From: Zeus faber
Taxonomy: Eukaryota > Chordata > Actinopteri > Zeiformes > Zeidae
DNA: 64,000 nucleotides
Assembly (NCBI GenBank): GCA_960531495.1
Contig: OY482855.1
Coordinates: 620,001 to 684,000, forward strand
Reading direction: 5' to 3'
Shown here: positions 12,740 to 24,729 of the stretch, in pieces
Layout of the letters: every line of letters starts with the position of its first letter
Position numbering within the stretch: position 1 is the stretch's first letter
Made by a program: the position numbers and the translations under genes
Notes under the pieces: model-generated
Seen by the model: the letters and a program-made list of their open reading frames with translations, nothing else
What the model was told of the DNA's origin: nothing
The model's database searches: none

Positions 12740-15540
12740 TCAACAATTGAAAGAAAGATTGCAAGTAATATTTAAAAAAGAAAGATTGAAAGAAAGAATG
12801 AAAGAATGAAAGAAAGATTGAAAGATTGAAAAAAAAAGAAAGATTGAAAGATTGAATGATTGAAAGAAAGACTGAAAGAAAGATTGAAAGATTCAAAAAT
12901 TGAAAGAAAGATTGCAAGAAAGATTGAAAAAAGAAGGATTGAAAGAAAGAATGAAAGAAATATTGAAAGAAAGAAAGATTGAAAGAAATAACAAAAGAAA
13001 GATTGAAAGAAAGAATGAAAGAAAGATTGAAAGATAGATGGAAAGAAAGATTGGAATAAAGATAGAAAAATTGAAATTAAGAAAGAATGAAAGAAAGATT
13101 GAAAGATTGAAATATTGAAAGAAAGAATGAAAGAAAGATTGAAAGATGAAAGAAAGATTGAAAGATTGAAAGATTGAAAGATTGAAATAAAGATTAAAAG
13201 TTTGAAAGAAAGATTGAAAGAAAGATTTAAAGAAAGAAAGATTGAAAGTAAGAAAGATTGAAAGAAATATTGAAAGAAAGATTGAAAAAAAGAAAGATTG
13301 AAAGAAAGATTGAAAGAAAGATTGAAAGACTGATGGAAAGAATGAAATAAAGATTGAAAGAAAGATTGAAAGAAAGAAATATTGAAGGAAAGATTGAAAG
13401 ATTGAATGATTGAAAGAAAGACTGAAAGAAAGATTGACGGACAGAAAGATTGAAAGAAAGAATGAAAAAAAGATTGAAAGAAAGAATGAAAGAAAGATTG
13501 AAAGATTAAACAATTGAAAGAAAGATTGCAAGAAAGATTGAAAAAAGAAAGATTGAAAGAAATAATAAAAGAAAGATTGAAAGAAAGATGGAAAGAAAGA
13601 AAGATTGAAAGAAATAACAAAAGAAAGATTGAAAGAAAGAATGAAAGAAAGATTGGACGATTGGAAACAATATTGAAAGAAAGAAAGATTGAAAGTAAGA
13701 TAGATTGAAAGAAAGAATGAAAGAAAGATTGAAAGATTGAAAGAAAGAATGAAAGAAAGATTGAAAGATTGAAAGAAAGATTGAAAGATTGAAAGATTTA
13801 AATAAAGATTGAAAGTTTGAAAGAAAGATTGAAAGAAAGATTTAAAGAAAGATTGAAAGACTGAAAGAAAGAATGAAAGGCAGATTGAAAGAAAGATTGA
13901 AAGTAAGAAGGTTTGAAAGAAAGAATGAAAGAAAGATTGAAAGATTGCAAGAAAGAATGAAAGAAAGATTGAAAGATTGAAATATTGAAAGAAAGAATGA
14001 AAGAAAGATTGAAAGATTGAAAGAAAGAATGAAAGAAAGATTGGAAGAAAGATTGAAAGATTGAAAGATTGAAATAAAGATTGAAAGTTTAAAAGAAAGA
14101 TTGAAAGAAAGACTGAAAGAAAGATTGAAAGATTGAAAGAAAGATTGAAAGAAAGATTGAAAGATTGAAATATTGTAAGAAAGAATGAAAGAAAGATTGA
14201 AAGATTGAAAGAAAGATTGAAAGAAAGATTGAAAGAATGAAAGATTGAAATAATGATTCAAAGTTTGAAAGAAAGATTGAAAGAAAGATTTAAACAAAGA
14301 AAGATTGAAAGTAAGAAAGATTGAAAGAAATATTGAACGAAAGATTGAAAGAAAGGATGAAAGAAAGATTGAAAGAAAGATTGAAAAAAAGAAAGATTGA
14401 AAGAAAGATTGAACGACTGAAGGAAAGAATGAAAGAAAGATTGAAAGAAAGATTGAAAGAAAGAAATATTGAAGGAAAGATTGAAAGATTGAAAGATTGA
14501 AAGAAAGACTGAAAGAAAGATTGACAGACAGAAAGATTGAAAGAAAGAATGAAAGAAAGATTGAAAGAAAGAATAAAAGAAATATTGAAAGATTAAACAA
14601 TTGAAAGAAAGATTGCAAGAAAGATTTAAAAAAGAAAGATTGAAAGAAAGAATAAAAGAAAGATTGAAAGAAAGATGGAAAGAAAGAAAGATTGAAAGAA
14701 ATAACAAAAGAAAGATTGAAAGAAAGAATGAAAGAAAGATTGAACGATTGGAAGAAATATTGATAGAAAGAAAGATTGAAAGTAAGATAGATTGAAAGTA
14801 AGAATGAAAGAAAGATTGAAAGATTTAAAGAAAGAATGAAAGAAAGATTGAAAGATTGAAATATTGAAAGAAAGAATGAAAGAAAGATTGAAAGATTGAA
14901 AGAAAGAATGAAAGATTGAAAGATTGAAATAAAGATTGAAAGTTTGAAAGAATGATTGAAAGAAAGATTTAAAGAAAGATTTAAAGAAAGATTGAAAGAC
15001 TGAAAGAAAGAATGAAAGGCAGATTGAAAGAAAGATTGAAAGTAAGAAAGATTGAAAGAAAGAATGAAAGAAAGATTGAAAGATTGCAAGAAAGAATGAA
15101 AGAAATATTGAAAGATTGAAATATTGAAAGAAAGACTGAAAGAAAGATTGAAAGTAAGAAAGAAAGATTGAAAGAAAGATTGAAAGAAAGATTTAAAGAA
15201 AGAAAGAAAGATTGAAAGAAAGATTGAAAGAAAGAATGAAACAAAGATTGAAATAAAGAATGAAAGAAAGATTGAAAGAAAGATTGAAAGAAAGAAAGAT
15301 TGAAAGATTGAATGATTGATAGAAAGACTGAAAGAAAGAATGACGGACGGAAAGATTGAAAGAAAGAATGAAAGAAAGATTGAAAAAAAGATTGAAAGAC
15401 TGAAAGAAAGAATGAAAGAAACATTGAAAGATTAAACAATTGAAAGAAAGATTGCAAGAAAGATGGAAAGAATGAAAGATTGAAATAATGATTGAAAGTT
15501 TGAAAGAATGATTGAAAGAAAGATTTAAACAAAGAAAGAT
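12740..15540 (+). repeat. B-type satellite, left flank of LINE copy 1
   Basis: The stretch starts with a variant tag (attgcaagtaatattt instead of attgcaagtaagattt) and a poly-A variant of the following segment. It then moves into B-type DNA, marked by aaaggcagattg, gtaagaaggtttg, gattgcaagaaagaatg and the motif acaattgaaagaaagattgc at about 13508, 14593 and 15434. It is repeated at 37444-40160 with offsets of 24704, then 24628, then 24620. No gene is seen. Confidence 0.8.
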
Positions 15541-15803
15541 TACATTTACATTTACATTTAGTCATTTAGCAGACGCTTTTATCCAAAGCGACTTACAAGG
15601 GAGAATAACATTCAGCTACATTGCGACAGAGATTAGTGTAACAACAACATTGGTGTAACAATAAATTCTGCAAGGTGGTGCTAAGTAATTGTAGATTAGG
15701 ACAGGAGGTACTCACTGAAGAGCTGGGTCTTCAGGTGCTTCTTAAAGACAGAGAGGGAGGTCCCCGCTCTGGTCATTTTTGGCAGCTCGTTCCACCAACG
15801 TGG
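15541..15803 (-). mobile_element. 5'-truncated L2-like LINE, 3' end (copy 1)
   Basis: This is the only complex sequence in the left half. On the minus strand it reads, in order: the C-terminal end of a non-LTR reverse-transcriptase ORF, a stop, about 100 bp of 3' UTR, the conserved tail containing GCTTTGGATAAAAGCGTCTG, and an (AAATGT)n terminus. That tail plus an AATGTA-type microsatellite end is characteristic of the L2/CR1-like LINEs and dependent SINEs abundant in teleosts (family knowledge, no search run). A target-site duplication cannot be judged, because AAGATT on both sides is also the background word. The coding remnant argues for a LINE and not a SINE. Confidence 0.85.
15696..15803 (-). 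pseudogene. LINE reverse-transcriptase ORF, C-terminal 35 codons
   Basis: Reading the minus strand from 15803 gives 35 codons and a TAA stop at 15698-15696. Visible motifs are WWNELPKMTRA followed by SLSVFKKHLKTQLF, the pattern W-N-x-L-P ... S-x-x-x-F-K-x-x-L-K-T-x-L-F found at the extreme C-terminus of many non-LTR retrotransposon polymerases. Everything upstream, including the endonuclease and the catalytic reverse-transcriptase palm, is missing, and the frame runs straight into satellite at 15804. It is a dead fragment typical of 5'-truncated insertion, with no start codon or promoter of its own. The call rests on motif recognition; the exact clade (L2 versus another CR1-group LINE) is less sure. 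Confidence 0.8.
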
Positions 15804-17050
15804 AAGATTGAAAGATTGAAAGAAAGAATGAAAGATTGAAAGAAAGAATGAAAGAATGATTGAAAGAAAGAATGAAAGAATGAAAGAAAGATTGAAAGAT
15901 TGAAAGAAATATTGAAAGAAAGAGAGAATGAAAGTAAGAAAGATGGAAAGAAAAATTGAAAGATTGAAAGATTGAAAGAAAGAATTAAAGAAAGATTGAA
16001 TGATTGAAAGATTGAAAGAAAAATTGAAAGAAAAGATTGAAGAAAGAAAGATTTAAAGAAAAAAAGATTTAAAGAAAGATTGAAAGACTAAAAGTAAGAA
16101 TGAAAAAAAAGATTGAAAAAAGAAAGAAAGATTGAAAGAAAGATTGAAAGAAAGATTGAAAGAAAGAATGAAAGTTTGAAAGAAAGATTGAAAGAAAGAT
16201 TGAAAGAAAGATTGAAAGACTGAAAGAAAAAATGAAAGAAAGATTAAAAGAGAGATTGAAAGATTGAAAGATTGAAAGAAAGAATGAAAGATTGAAAGAA
16301 AGAATGAAAGAATGAATGAAAGATTAAAAGATTGAAAGAAATATTGAAAAAAAGAAAGATTGAAAGTAAGAAAAATTGAAAGAATGAATGAAAGAAACAA
16401 AAAAAGACTGATAAAAAGAAAGAATGTTTGAGAGATCAAAATATTTAAAGAAAGAAAGATTGAAAGAAAGATTTTAAGACTGAATTAAAGAATTAAAGAA
16501 AGATTGAAAGAAAGGTTGAAAGATAGAATGAAAGAAAGATTGAAAGATTGAAAGTTGTAAAGAAAGATTGAAAGAAAGATTTAAAGAAAGATTGAAAGAC
16601 TAAAAAAAAGAATGAAAGAAAGATTGAAAGGTTGAAAGAAAGAATGAAAGAATGAAAGAAAGATTGAAAGATTGAAAGAAAGATTGGAAGAAAGAATGAA
16701 AGTATGAAAGAAAGATTGAAAGATCGAAGGAAAGATTGAAAGAACGATTGAAAGAAAGAATGAAAGAATGAAAGAAAGATTGAAAGTAATAAAGATTGAA
16801 AGAAGGAATGAAAGAAAGCTTGAAAGAAAGATTGAAAGAAAGATTTTAAGAAAGGTTGAAAGACTGAAAGAAAGAATGAAAGAAAGAATGATTGAAAGAT
16901 TGAAAGAAAGAATGAAAGATTGAAAGAAAGAATATAAGAACGATTGAAAGAAAGATTGAAAGTAAGATTGAAAGTTTGAAAGAAAGATTGAAAGACTGAA
17001 GGAAAGAATGAGTGAAAGATTGAAAGAAAGATTAAAAGAAAAAAAGATTG
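15804..17050 (+). repeat. Irregular satellite block beside LINE copy 1
   Basis: This DNA is less regular than its surroundings. It has gagagaatgaaagtaagaaa near 15920, agagagattg- and gagatcaaaat-like interruptions near 16250-16440, aaagcttgaaag near 16817, ttttaagaaaggttgaaag at 16844 and aaagtaataaagattg near 16785. The ttgcaag landmark of A/B-type DNA is absent between about 15450 and 17890. These markers recur in the array at 55.3-64 kb, so the block is D-type satellite. It is repeated at 40424-41690. The right boundary is approximate. Confidence 0.7.
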
Positions 17051-20000
17051 AAAGTATTAAAGACTGAAAAAAATATTGAAAGAAAGATTGAAAGATTGAA
17101 AGATAGAATGAAAGAAAGATTGAAAGATTGAAAGATTGAAAGAAAGAATGAAAGAAAGATTGAAAGAAAAAAATATTGAAGGAAAGATTGAAAGATTGAA
17201 TGACTGAAAGAAAGAAAGACTGAAAGAAAGATTGACAGACAGAAAGATTGAAAGAAAGAATGAAAGAAAGATTGAAAGAAAGAATGAAAGAAAGATTGAA
17301 AGAAAGAATGAAAGAAAGATTGAAAGATTGAAAGAAAGATTGAAAGAAAGATTTAAAGAAAGATTGAAAGACTGAAAGAAAGAATGAAAGAAATAATTAA
17401 AGAAAGATTGAAAGAACGAATGTAAGAAATATTGAAAGATTGAAAGATTGAAATAAAGATTGAAAGTTTGAAAGAAAGATTGAAAGAAAGATTTAAAGAA
17501 AGAAAGATTGAAAGAAATATTGAAAGAAAGATTGAAAGAATTAACAAAAGAAAGATTGAAAGAAAGAATGAAAGAAAGATTGAACGATTGGAAGAAATAT
17601 TGAAAGAAAGATAGATTGAAAGTAAGATAGATTGAAAGAAAGAATGAAAGAAAGATTGAAAGATTTAAAGAATGAATGAAAGAAAGATTGATAGATTGAA
17701 ATATTGAAAGAAAGAATGAAAGAAAGATTGAAAGATTGAAAGAAAGATTGAAAGATTGAAAGATTGAAATAAAGATTGAAAGTTTGAAAGAAAGATTGAA
17801 AGAAAGAATGAAAGAAAGATTGAAAAAAAGATTGATAGACTGAAAGAAAGAATGAAAGAAACATTGAAAGATTAAACAATTGATAGAAAGATTGCAAGAA
17901 AGATGGAAAGAATGAAAGATTGAAATAATGATTGAAAGTTTGAAAGAAAGATTGAAAGAAAGATTGAAAGAATGATTTAAACAAAGAAAGATTGAAAGTA
18001 AGAAAGATTGAAAGAAATATTGAAAGAAAGATTGAAAGATTGCAAGAAAGAATGAAAGAAATATTGAAAGATTGAAATATTGAAAGAAAGAATGAAAGAA
18101 AGATTGAAAGATTGAAAGAAAGATTGAAAGATTGAAAGATTGAAATAAAGATTGAAAGTTTGAAAGAAAGATTGAAAGATTGAAAGAAAGATTGAAAGAA
18201 AGATTGAAATAAAGATTGAAAGTTTGAAAGAAAGAAAGAAAGATTGAAAGAAAGATTGAAAGAAAGATTGAAAGAAAGAATGAAACAAAGATTGAAATAA
18301 AGAATGAAAGAAAGATTGAAAGAAAGATTGAAAGAAAGAAAGATTGAAAGATTGAATGATTGAAAGAAAGACTGAAAGAAAGAATGACGGACAGAAAGAT
18401 TGAATGATTGAAAGAAAGACTGAAAGAAAGAATGACGGACAGAAAGATTGAAAGAAAGAATGAAAGAAAGATTGAAAAAAAGATTGAAAGATTAAACAAT
18501 TAGAAGAAAGATTGCAAGAAAGATGGAAAGAATGAAAGATTGAAATAATGATTGAAAGTTTGAAAGAAAGATTGAAAGAAAGATTTAAACAAAGAAAGAT
18601 TGAAAGTAAGAAAGATTGAAAGAAATATTGAACGAAAGATTGAAAGAAAGGATGAAAGAAAGATTGAAAGAAAGATTGAAAGATTGAAAGAAAGATTGAA
18701 AGAAAGATTGAAAGAATGATTTAAACAAAGAAAGATTGAAAGTAAGAAAGATTGAAAGAAATATTGAACGAAAGATTGAAAGAAAGGATGAAAGAAAGAT
18801 TGAAAGAAAGATTGAAAAAAAGAAACATTGAAAGAAAGATTGAACGACTGAAGGAAAGAATTAAAGAAAGATTGAAAGATTAAACAATTGAAAGAAAGAT
18901 TGCAAGAAAGATTGAAAAAAGAAAGATTGAAAGAAAGAATTAAAGAAAGATTAAAAGAAAGATGGAAAGAAAGACAGATTGAAAGAAATAACAAGAGAAA
19001 GATTGAAAGAAAGAATGAAAGAAAGATTGAACGATTGGAAGAAATATTGACGGAAAGAAAGATTGAAAGTAAGATAGATTGAAAGAAAGAATGAAAGAAA
19101 GATTGAAAGATTTAAAGAAAGAATGAAAGAAAGATTGAAAGATTGAAATACTGAAAGAAAGAATGAAAGAAAGATTGAAAGATTGAAAGAAAGATTGAAA
19201 GATTGAAAGATTGAAATAAAGATTGAAAGTTTGAAAGAAAGATTGAAAGAAAGATTTAAAGAAAGATTGAAAGACTGAAAGAAAGAATGAATGGCAGATT
19301 GAAAGAAAGATTGAAAGTAAGAAAGATTGAAAGAAAGAATGAAAGAAAGATTGAAAGATTGCAAGAAAGAATGAAAGAAATATTGAAAGATTGAAATATT
19401 GAAAGAAAGAATGAAAGAAAGATTGAAAGATTGAAAGAAAGATTGAAAGAAAGATTGAAAGATTGAAATAAACATTGAAAGTTTGAAAGAAAGATTGAAA
19501 GAAAGATTTAAAGAAAGAAAGATTGAAAGAAAGATTGAAAGAAAGATTGAAAGAAAGAATGAAACAAAGATTGAAATAAAGAATGAAAGAAAGATTTAAA
19601 GAAAGATTGAAAGAAAGAAAGAAAGATTGAAAGATTGAATGATTGAAAGAAAGACTGAAAGAAAGAATGACGGACAGAAAGACTGAAAGAAAGAATGAAA
19701 GAAAGATTGAAAGAAAGAATGAAAGAAAGATTGAAAGATTAAACAATTGAAAGAAAGATTGCAAGAAAGATTGAAAAAAGAAAGATTGAAAGAAAGAATT
19801 AAAGAAAGATTGAAAGAAAGATGGAAAGAAAGAAAGATTGAAAGAAATAACAAAAGAAAGATTGAAAGAAAGAATGAAAGAAAGATTGAGCGATTGGAAG
19901 AAATATTGACAGAAAGAAAGATTGAAAGTAAGATAGATTGAAAGAAAGAATGAAAGAAAGATTGAAAGATTTAAAGAAAGAATGAAAGAAAGATTGAAAG

Positions 20001-21539
20001 ATTGAAATATTGAAAGAAAGAATGAAAGAAAGATTGAAAGATTGAAAGAAAGATTGAAAGATTGAAAGATTGAAATAAAGATTGAAAGTTTGAAAGAAAG
20101 ATTAAAAAAAAGATTTAAAGAAAGATTGAAAGACTGAAAGAAAGAATGAATGGCAGATTGAAAGAAAGATTGAAAGTAAGAAAGATTGAAAGAAAGAATG
20201 AAAGAAATATTGAAAGATTGAAATAATGAAAGAAAGAATGAAAGAAAGATTGAAAGGTTGAAAGAAAGATTGAAAGAAAGATTGAAAGATTGAAATAAAG
20301 ATTGAAAGTTTGAAAGAAAGATTGAAAGAAATATTTAAAGAAAGAAAGAAAGATTGAAAGAAAGATTGAAAGAAAGATTGAATGAAAGAATGAAACAAAG
20401 ATTGAAATAAAGAATGAAAGAAAGATTTAAAGAAAGATTGAAAGAAAGAAAGACTGAAAGAAAGAATGACGGACAGAAAGACTGAAAGAAAGAATGAAAG
20501 AAACATTGAAAGATTAAACAATTGAAAGAAAGATTGCAAGAAAGATGGAAAGAATGAAAGATTGAAATAATGATTGAAAGTTTGAAAGAAAGATTGAATG
20601 AAAGATTTAAACAAAGAAAGATTGAAAGTAAGAAAGATTGAAAGAAATATTGAACGAAAGATTGAAAGAAAGGATGAAAGAAAGATTGAAAGAAAGATTG
20701 AAAAAAAGAAAGATTGAAAGAAAGATTGAACGACTGAAGAAAAGAATGAAAGAAAGATTGAAAGAAAGATTGAAAGAAAGATTGAAAAAAGAAAGATTGA
20801 AATAAAGATTGAACGACTGAAGGAAAGAATGAAAGAAAGATTGAAAGAAAGATTGAAAGAAAGAAATATTGAAGGAAAGATTGAAAGATTGAATGATTGA
20901 AAGAAAGACTGAAAGAAAGATTGACAGACAGAAAGATTGAAAGAAAGAATGAAAGAAAGATTGAAAGATTAAACAATTGGAAGAAAGATTGCAAGAAAGA
21001 TTGAAAAAAGAAAGATTGAAAGAAAGATGGAAAGAAAGAAAGATTGAAAGAAATAACAAAAGAAAGATTGAAAGAAAGAATGAAAGAAAGTAAGATTGAA
21101 AGTAAGATAGATTGAAAGAAAGAATGAAAGAAAGATTGAAAGATTGCAAGAAAGAATGAAAGAAATATTGAAAGATTGAAATATTGAAAGAAAGAATGAA
21201 AGAAAGATTAAAAGATTGAAAGAAAGATTGAAAGAAAGATTGAAAGTTTGAAAGAAAGATTGAAAGTTTGAAAGAAAGATTGAAAGAAAGATTTAAAGAA
21301 AGAAAGAAAGATTGAAAGAAAGATTGAAAGAAAGAATGAAACAAAGATTGAAAGAAAGAAAGATTGAATGATTGAAAGAAAGACTGAAAGAAAGAATGAC
21401 GGACAGAAAGATTGAATGAAAGAATGAAAGAAAGTATGAAAAAAAGATTGAAAGACTGAAAGAAAGAATGAAAGAAACATTGAAAGATTAAACAATTGAA
21501 AGAAAGATTGCAAGAAAGATGGAAAGCAAGATTGAAAGA
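17051..21539 (+). repeat. B-type satellite, right of LINE copy 1
   Basis: B-type landmarks resume: gacggacag at about 18386, 18434, 19669, 20468 and 21401; ttgcaag at 18040, 18512, 20989 and 21508; and repeated gattgaaataatgattg segments. Internal repetition includes two ~860-bp units around 18880 and 19740 that share the run gattgcaagaaagattg plus the following ~190 bp. The block matches 41691-46948 at offsets of 24640, 24852, 25454, 25453 and 25409. No gene is seen. Confidence 0.75.
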
Positions 21540-22795
21540 TTGAAAGAAAGAATGAAAGAAAGATTGAAAGATTGAAAGAAAGATTGAAAGATTGAAAGAT
21601 TTAAATAAAGATTGAAAGTTTGAAAGAAAGATTGAAAGAAAGATTTAAAGAAAGATTGAAAGACTGAAAGAAAGAATGAAAGGCAGATAGAAAGAAAGAT
21701 TGAAAGTAAGAAGGTTTGAAAGAAAGAATGAAAGAAAGATTGAAAGATTGCAAGAAAGAATGAAAGAAAGATTGAAAGATTGAAATATTGAAAGAAAGAA
21801 TGAAAGAAAGATTGGAAGAAAGATTGAAAGATTGAAAGATTGAAATAAAGATTGAAAGTTTAAAAGAAAGATTGAAAGAAAGACTGAAAGAAAGATTGAA
21901 AGATTGAAAGAAAGATTGAAAGAAAGATTGAAAGATTGAAATATTGAAAGAAAGAATGAAAGAAAGATTGAAAGAAAGATTGAAAAAAAGAAAGATTGAA
22001 AGAAAGATTGAACGACTGAAGGAAAGAATGAAAGAAAGATTGAAAGAAAGATTGAAAGAAAGAAATATTGAAGGAAAGATTGAAAGATTGAAAGATTGAA
22101 AGAAAGACTGAAAGAAAGATTGACAGACAGAAAGATTGAAAGAAAGAATGAAAGAAAGATTGAAAGAAAGAATAAAAGAAATATTGAAAGATTAAACAAT
22201 TGAAAGAAAGATTGCAAGAAAGATTGAAAAAAGAAAGATTGAAAGAAAGAATAAAAGAAAGATTGAAAGAAAGATGGAAAGAAAGAAAGATTGAAAGAAA
22301 TAACAAAAGAAAGATTGAAAGAAAGAATGAAAGAAAGATTGAACGATTGGAAGAAATATTGAAAGAAAGAAAGATTGAAAGTAAGATAGATTGAAAGTAA
22401 GAATGAAAGAAAGATTGAAAGATTTAAAGAAAGAATGAAAGAAAGATTGAAAGATTGAAATATTGAAAGAAAGAATGAAAGAAAGATTGAAAGATTGAAA
22501 GAAAGAATGAAAGATTGAAAGATTGAAATAAAGATTGAAAGTTTGAAAGAATGATTGAAAGAAAGATTTAAAGAAAGATTTAAAGAAAGATTGAAAGACT
22601 GAAAGAAAGAATGAAAGGCAAATTGAAAGAAAGATTGAAAGTAAGAAAGATTGAAAGAAAGAATGAAAGAAAGATTGAAAGATTGCAAGAAAGAATGAAA
22701 GAAATATTGAAAGATTGAAATATTGAAAGAAAGACTGAAAGAAAGATTGAAAGTAAGAAAGAAAGATTGAAAGAAAGATTGAAAGAAAGATTTAA
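21540..22795 (+). repeat. Second copy of the B left flank (from ~13.8-15.2 kb)
   Basis: The gtaagaaggtttg landmark at 21706 matches 13903 (offset 7803), and the acaattg tag near 22200 matches 14601 (offset 7599). A 204-bp stretch is therefore missing here relative to the first copy. The similarity stops near 22795, where A-type tail sequence takes over at gattgaaaaaagaaag. Confidence 0.7.
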
Positions 22796-23183
22796 AGAAA
22801 GATTGAAAAAAGAAAGTTAAAAGAAAATTTGAAAGAAAGATTTAAAGAAGGAATGAAAGAAAGATTGAATGAAATATTGAAAGACAGAAAGATTGAAAGA
22901 AACAATGAAAGAAAGATTGAAAGATTAAAAGAAAGAATGAAAGAAAGATTGAAAAATTGAAAGATTGAAAGAAAGATTGAAAAAAGGATTGAAAGACTGG
23001 AAGAAAGAATGAAAGAAAGATTGAAAGATTCAACAAATGAAAGAATGATTGCAAGAAAGATTAAAAAAAGAAAGATTGAAAGAAAATTTGAAAGTATGAT
23101 TGAAGAAGGAATGAAAGAAAGATTGAATGAAAAATTGAAAGACAGAAAGATTGAAAGAAAGAATGAAAGAAAGATTGAAAGAT
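22796..23183 (+). repeat. A-type unit tail
   Basis: From the junction near 22795 the sequence equals the last ~390 bp of the long A-type unit (gaaaatttgaaag, gattcaacaaatg, ttgcaag at 23049). It ends where the caacaattg tag restarts at 23184. This is a truncated A-unit entered from B-type DNA. Confidence 0.7.
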
Positions 23184-24729
23184 TCAACAATTGAAAGAAA
23201 GATTGCAAGTAAGATTTAAAAAAGAAAGATTGAAAGAAAGAATGAAAGAATGAAAGAAAGATTGAAAGATTGAAAGAAAGAAAGATTGAAAGATTGAATG
23301 ATTGAAAGAAAGACTGAAAGAAAGATTGAAAGATTCAAAAATTGAAAGAAAGATTGCAAGAAAGATTAAAAAAAGAAGGATTGAAAGAAAGAATGAAAGA
23401 AATATTGAAAGAAAGAAAGATTGAAAGAAATAACAAAAGAAAGATTGAAAGAAAGAATGAAAGAAAGATTGAAAGATAGATGGAAAGAAAGATTGGAATA
23501 AAGATAGAAAAATTGAAATTAAGAAAGAATGAAAGAAAGATTGAAAGATTGAAATATTGAAAGAAAGAATGAAAGAAAGATTGAAAGATGAAAGAAAGAT
23601 TGAAAGATTGAAAGATTGAAAGATTGAAATAAAGATTAAAAGTTTGAAAGAAAGATTGAAAGAAAGATTTAAAGAAAGAAAGATTGAAAGTAAGAAAGAT
23701 TGAAAGAAATATTGAAAGAAAGATTGAAAAAAAGAAAGATTGAAAGAAAGATTGAAAGACTGATGGAAAGAATGAAATAAAGATTGAAAGAAAGATTGAA
23801 AGAAAGAAATATTGAAGGAAAGATTGAAAGATTGAATGATTGAAAGAAAGACTGAAAGAAAGATTGACGGACAGAAAGATTGAAAGAAAGAATGAAAGAA
23901 AGATTGAAAGAAAGAATGAAAGAAAGATTGAAAGATTGAAATATTGAAAGAAAGAATGAAAGAAAGACTGAAAGATTGAAAGAAAGATTGAAAGAAAGAT
24001 TGAAAGATTGAAATATTTAAAGAAAGATTGAAAGAAAGAATGAAAGAACAATTGAAAGAAAGAATGAAAGACTGAAAGAAAAATTGAAAGATTGAAAGAA
24101 AGAATGAAAGAACGATTGAAAGATTGAAAGATTGAAAGATTGAAAGAAAGAATGAAAGAAAGATTGAAAGAAAGATGGAAAGAAAGATTGAAAGAAAGAA
24201 AGATTGAAAGAAATAATAAAAGAAAGATTGAACGATTGGAAGAAATATTGAAAGATAGAAAAATTGAAAGTAAGAAAGATTGAAAGAAAGAATGAAAGAA
24301 AGATTGAAAGATTGAAAGAAAGAATGAAAGAAAGATTGAAAGATTGAAATATTGAAAGAAAGAATGAAAGAAAGACTGAAAGATTGAAAGAAAGATTGAA
24401 AGAAAGATTGAAAGATTGAAATATTTAAAGAAAGATTGAAAGAAAGAATGAAAGAACAATTGAAAGAAAGAATGAAAGAATGAAAGAAAAATTGAAAGAT
24501 TGAAAGAAAGAATGAAAGAACGATTGAAAGATTGAAAGATTGAAAGATTGAAAGATTGAAAGAAAGAATGAAAGAAAGATTGAAAGAAAGATGGAAAGAA
24601 AGATTGAAAGAAAGAAAGATTGAAAGAAATAATAAAAGAAAGATTGAACGATTGGAAGACATTTTGAAAGATAGAAAAATTGAAAGTAAGAAAGATTGAA
24701 AAAAAGAATGAAAGAAAGATTGAAAGATT
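23184..24729 (+). repeat. A-type unit head with tag at 23184
   Basis: Starts with the standard tag (ttgcaag at 23203, taagattt form). From about 23331 it is repeated at 32332 at a constant offset of 9001, continuing to about 25448/34449. It contains the taataaaag / gaacgattgg landmarks. Nothing gene-like is visible. Confidence 0.7.

Larger units (their letters stand above)
10232..21539 (+). repeat. Large LINE-bearing duplicated block, copy 1
   Basis: All landmarks and the LINE occur in the same order at 35055-46948. The offset steps through 24823, 24825, 24704, 24628, 24620, 24640, 24852, 25454, 25453 and 25409. Most steps are multiples of 4 bp. The left edge cannot be fixed, because A-type units continue on both sides. 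Confidence 0.85.

Noticed and set aside
15541..15803. LINE fragment as a SINE or a DNA transposon
   Set aside because: The minus strand has a 35-codon reverse-transcriptase C-terminus directly before the 3' UTR and tail. There is no tRNA-like or 5S-like head and no terminal inverted repeat.
15534..15809. AAGATT on both sides of the LINE as a target-site duplication
   Set aside because: AAGATT is one of the commonest words of the surrounding satellite, so its presence on both sides is expected by chance.
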